Source: Massilia sp. Leaf139 (GTDB taxonomy: Bacteria > Pseudomonadota > Gammaproteobacteria > Burkholderiales > Burkholderiaceae_D). Taken from it: a stretch of 64,000 bases of DNA. Numbering within the stretch: position 1 is the stretch's first letter; each line of letters starts with the position of its first letter. Below are positions 62,957 to 64,000 of the stretch, in pieces. The notes under the pieces are model-generated. The model made no database searches, had not been told where the DNA came from, and saw only the letters and a list, made by a program, of their open reading frames with translations. Where the stretch lies: contig NZ_LMOJ01000024.1 in the NCBI RefSeq assembly GCF_001424165.1, forward strand, positions 305,749 through 369,748, read 5' to 3'. The position numbers and the translations under genes are program-made.

Positions 62957-64000
62957 CTATTCAGCCGCGGCGACGGCGTCCGTGACGGCCGTTTGCGCCA
63001 GCAGTTGCGCCAGCTTCCCGGCGCCCACCGGCTCGTGCACGGCGGCGCCCTGGGCGGCATCGCAGCCCATGGCCTGCAGGTCGGCCAGTTGTGCCTCGGT
63101 CTCGACGCCGTCGGCGATCACGCGCATGCGCAGGCGGTGCGCCAGGTCGACGACCGATTGCGCCAGCGCCCAGGCGCGCTCATCGCACTCATTGCGCTGC
63201 GGCTGCCCGAGCGGCGCGACAAAGGCGCGCTCGAGCCTGAGACTGTCGGCCGGGAGCTCCGCCAGGTAGCCCAGGCCCGCGCTGGCGCCGAAACCATCGA
63301 TGCAGATGCGGATGCCGGCGCGGCGCAGCCGGCCCAAACCAGCGCGCTGCAGCGGTTGATCGTCGGCGAGCGCCGCTTCGCTCACGTGCAGCGCCAGGCA
63401 CTGCGGATCGATGCCGCTGCCCTTGACGATGGCGAGGATGCGCTCGGCCATGCCGGGATGGGCGAGCTGGCCGGCGCTCAAGCGCAAGGAGGTGGCGACC
63501 GGCGCCAGGCCGGCCGCGCGCCAGGCGGCGTTCTGCATGCAGGCGCGGCGCAGGGCCCATTCGCCGATCGGCAGATCCAGCCACGTCTCCTCGGCCAGCG
63601 GCATCAGGCGCGCCGCTTCGATCAAACCGTGTTCCGGATGGGCCCAGCCGACCAGGGCTTCGACGCCGGCGATGCGGCCGCCGGCGAGCTCGCGCTGCGG
63701 CTGGTATTGGATCAGCAACTGCTCGGCGCCCAAGGCCGCGCGCAGGTCGTTCTTCAGCGCCATGCGCGCGTTCGGCGCCGGTGCGGCGTCCTGGCCGTAC
63801 AGGTGGACGCCGTTGCCGCCGCGGTTGCGGGCGTGCAGCATGGCGCGTTCGGCGCGCGCCAGCAGCGCGTCCAGGTCGCAGGACGGCGCCGGGAAGAGGG
63901 CGATGCCGATGGCGAGCGTGACCGCGCATTCGCGTCCGCCCACGAGCAGCGGCAGGGCGAAGCGTTCGAGGATCCGGTCCGCCACCAGCTGGGTGTCGGC
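62957..64000 (-). CDS. GGDEF-EAL domain protein with degenerate EAL, 5' end beyond window
   Basis: At least 348 codons remain; the start lies past the right edge. The visible N-terminal part is the end of a GGDEF-like domain (LAIGIALFP, RAERAMLHARNRGGNGVHLY). It is followed by an EAL domain (from about residue 85) in which key residues differ: EALVGW instead of EALLRW, IDGFGASAGLGYL instead of DDFGTGYSSL, and ADGVET instead of AEGVET. The metal-binding Asp pair is broken, so the EAL is probably inactive as a phosphodiesterase and could be a c-di-GMP sensor. It is followed directly by the DUF504 gene. Confidence 0.85.
   Translation of the reverse strand, partial: ADTQLVADRILERFALPLLVGGRECAVTLAIGIALFPAPSCDLDALLARAERAMLHARNRGGNGVHLYGQDAAPAPNARMALKNDLRAALGAEQLLIQYQPQRELAGGRIAGVEALVGWAHPEHGLIEAARLMPLAEETWLDLPIGEWALRRACMQNAAWRAAGLAPVATSLRLSAGQLAHPGMAERILAIVKGSGIDPQCLALHVSEAALADDQPLQRAGLGRLRRAGIRICIDGFGASAGLGYLAELPADSLRLERAFVAPLGQPQRNECDERAWALAQSVVDLAHRLRMRVIADGVETEAQLADLQAMGCDAAQGAAVHEPVGAGKLAQLLAQTAVTDAVAAAE

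Overview
The window is high-GC chromosomal DNA that looks like a motile betaproteobacterium of the Burkholderiales, most likely Oxalobacteraceae (Massilia/Telluria/Duganella type). That placement rests on recognised gene content and order (rluC / HAD phosphatase / Rieske protein / S49 peptidase; tonB-exbB-exbD-exbD; prkA-yeaH-spoVR; a polar-type flhBAFG-fliA-motCD block) and on protein character, not on a database match. No rRNA, tRNA, CRISPR array, prophage or plasmid backbone was found. Most of the sequence is core genome.

Layout. 1-7.0 kb (minus strand): ileS, cut by the window edge, with ribF, then a TonB energy-transduction operon (tonB, exbB, two exbD copies, a TPR protein). 7.6-12.5 kb (minus): the stress-kinase cluster prkA/yeaG, yeaH and spoVR/ycgB. 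13.2-19.2 kb (plus): adenine deaminase, a large FtsX-type permease, truncated haemoglobin, rmuC and a REP-associated tyrosine transposase (RAYT). 19.2-23.6 kb (minus): a fused mobA-moeA gene, moaA and chrA. 23.7-30.6 kb: rne, divergent from rluC, HAD phosphatase, Rieske protein and S49 peptidase. 31-37.8 kb: a small unknown gene, rsuA, pldA, a FAH-family enzyme, an unknown secreted protein, a WecA-like transferase and rfbC.

37.9-61.8 kb is a flagellar island. flhB-flhA-flhF-flhG-fliA-motC-motD encodes the export gate, placement GTPase, flagellar sigma factor and a second-type stator. flgA, flgM and flgN run on the minus strand, and flgBCDEFGHIJKL runs divergently on plus to build rod, rings, hook and hook-filament junction. 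Two good FliA-type promoters were found, before flgM and before flgK. A non-flagellar block sits between motD and flgN: two tandem secreted M35 (aspzincin) metalloproteases and a stand-alone copy of their N-terminal domain. REP elements flank this block on both sides. The right end holds a MerR regulator with a palindromic operator, a small membrane protein, a DUF504 protein and a degenerate GGDEF-EAL protein cut by the window edge.

The most distinctive system is the RAYT gene at 18673-19212 with a dispersed family of short hairpins that begin with GTAG. Two near-identical inverted copies bracket the gene, and about a dozen relatives lie in intergenic DNA across the 64 kb. In two cases the GTAG supplies the stop codon (TAG) of the neighbouring gene (mobA-moeA, motD). 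Other unusual points are the MobA-MoeA fusion, an FlhG that lacks a recognisable Walker A lysine motif, a roughly 95-residue Ala-rich insertion in FlgE, and a candidate small RNA downstream of the S49 peptidase.
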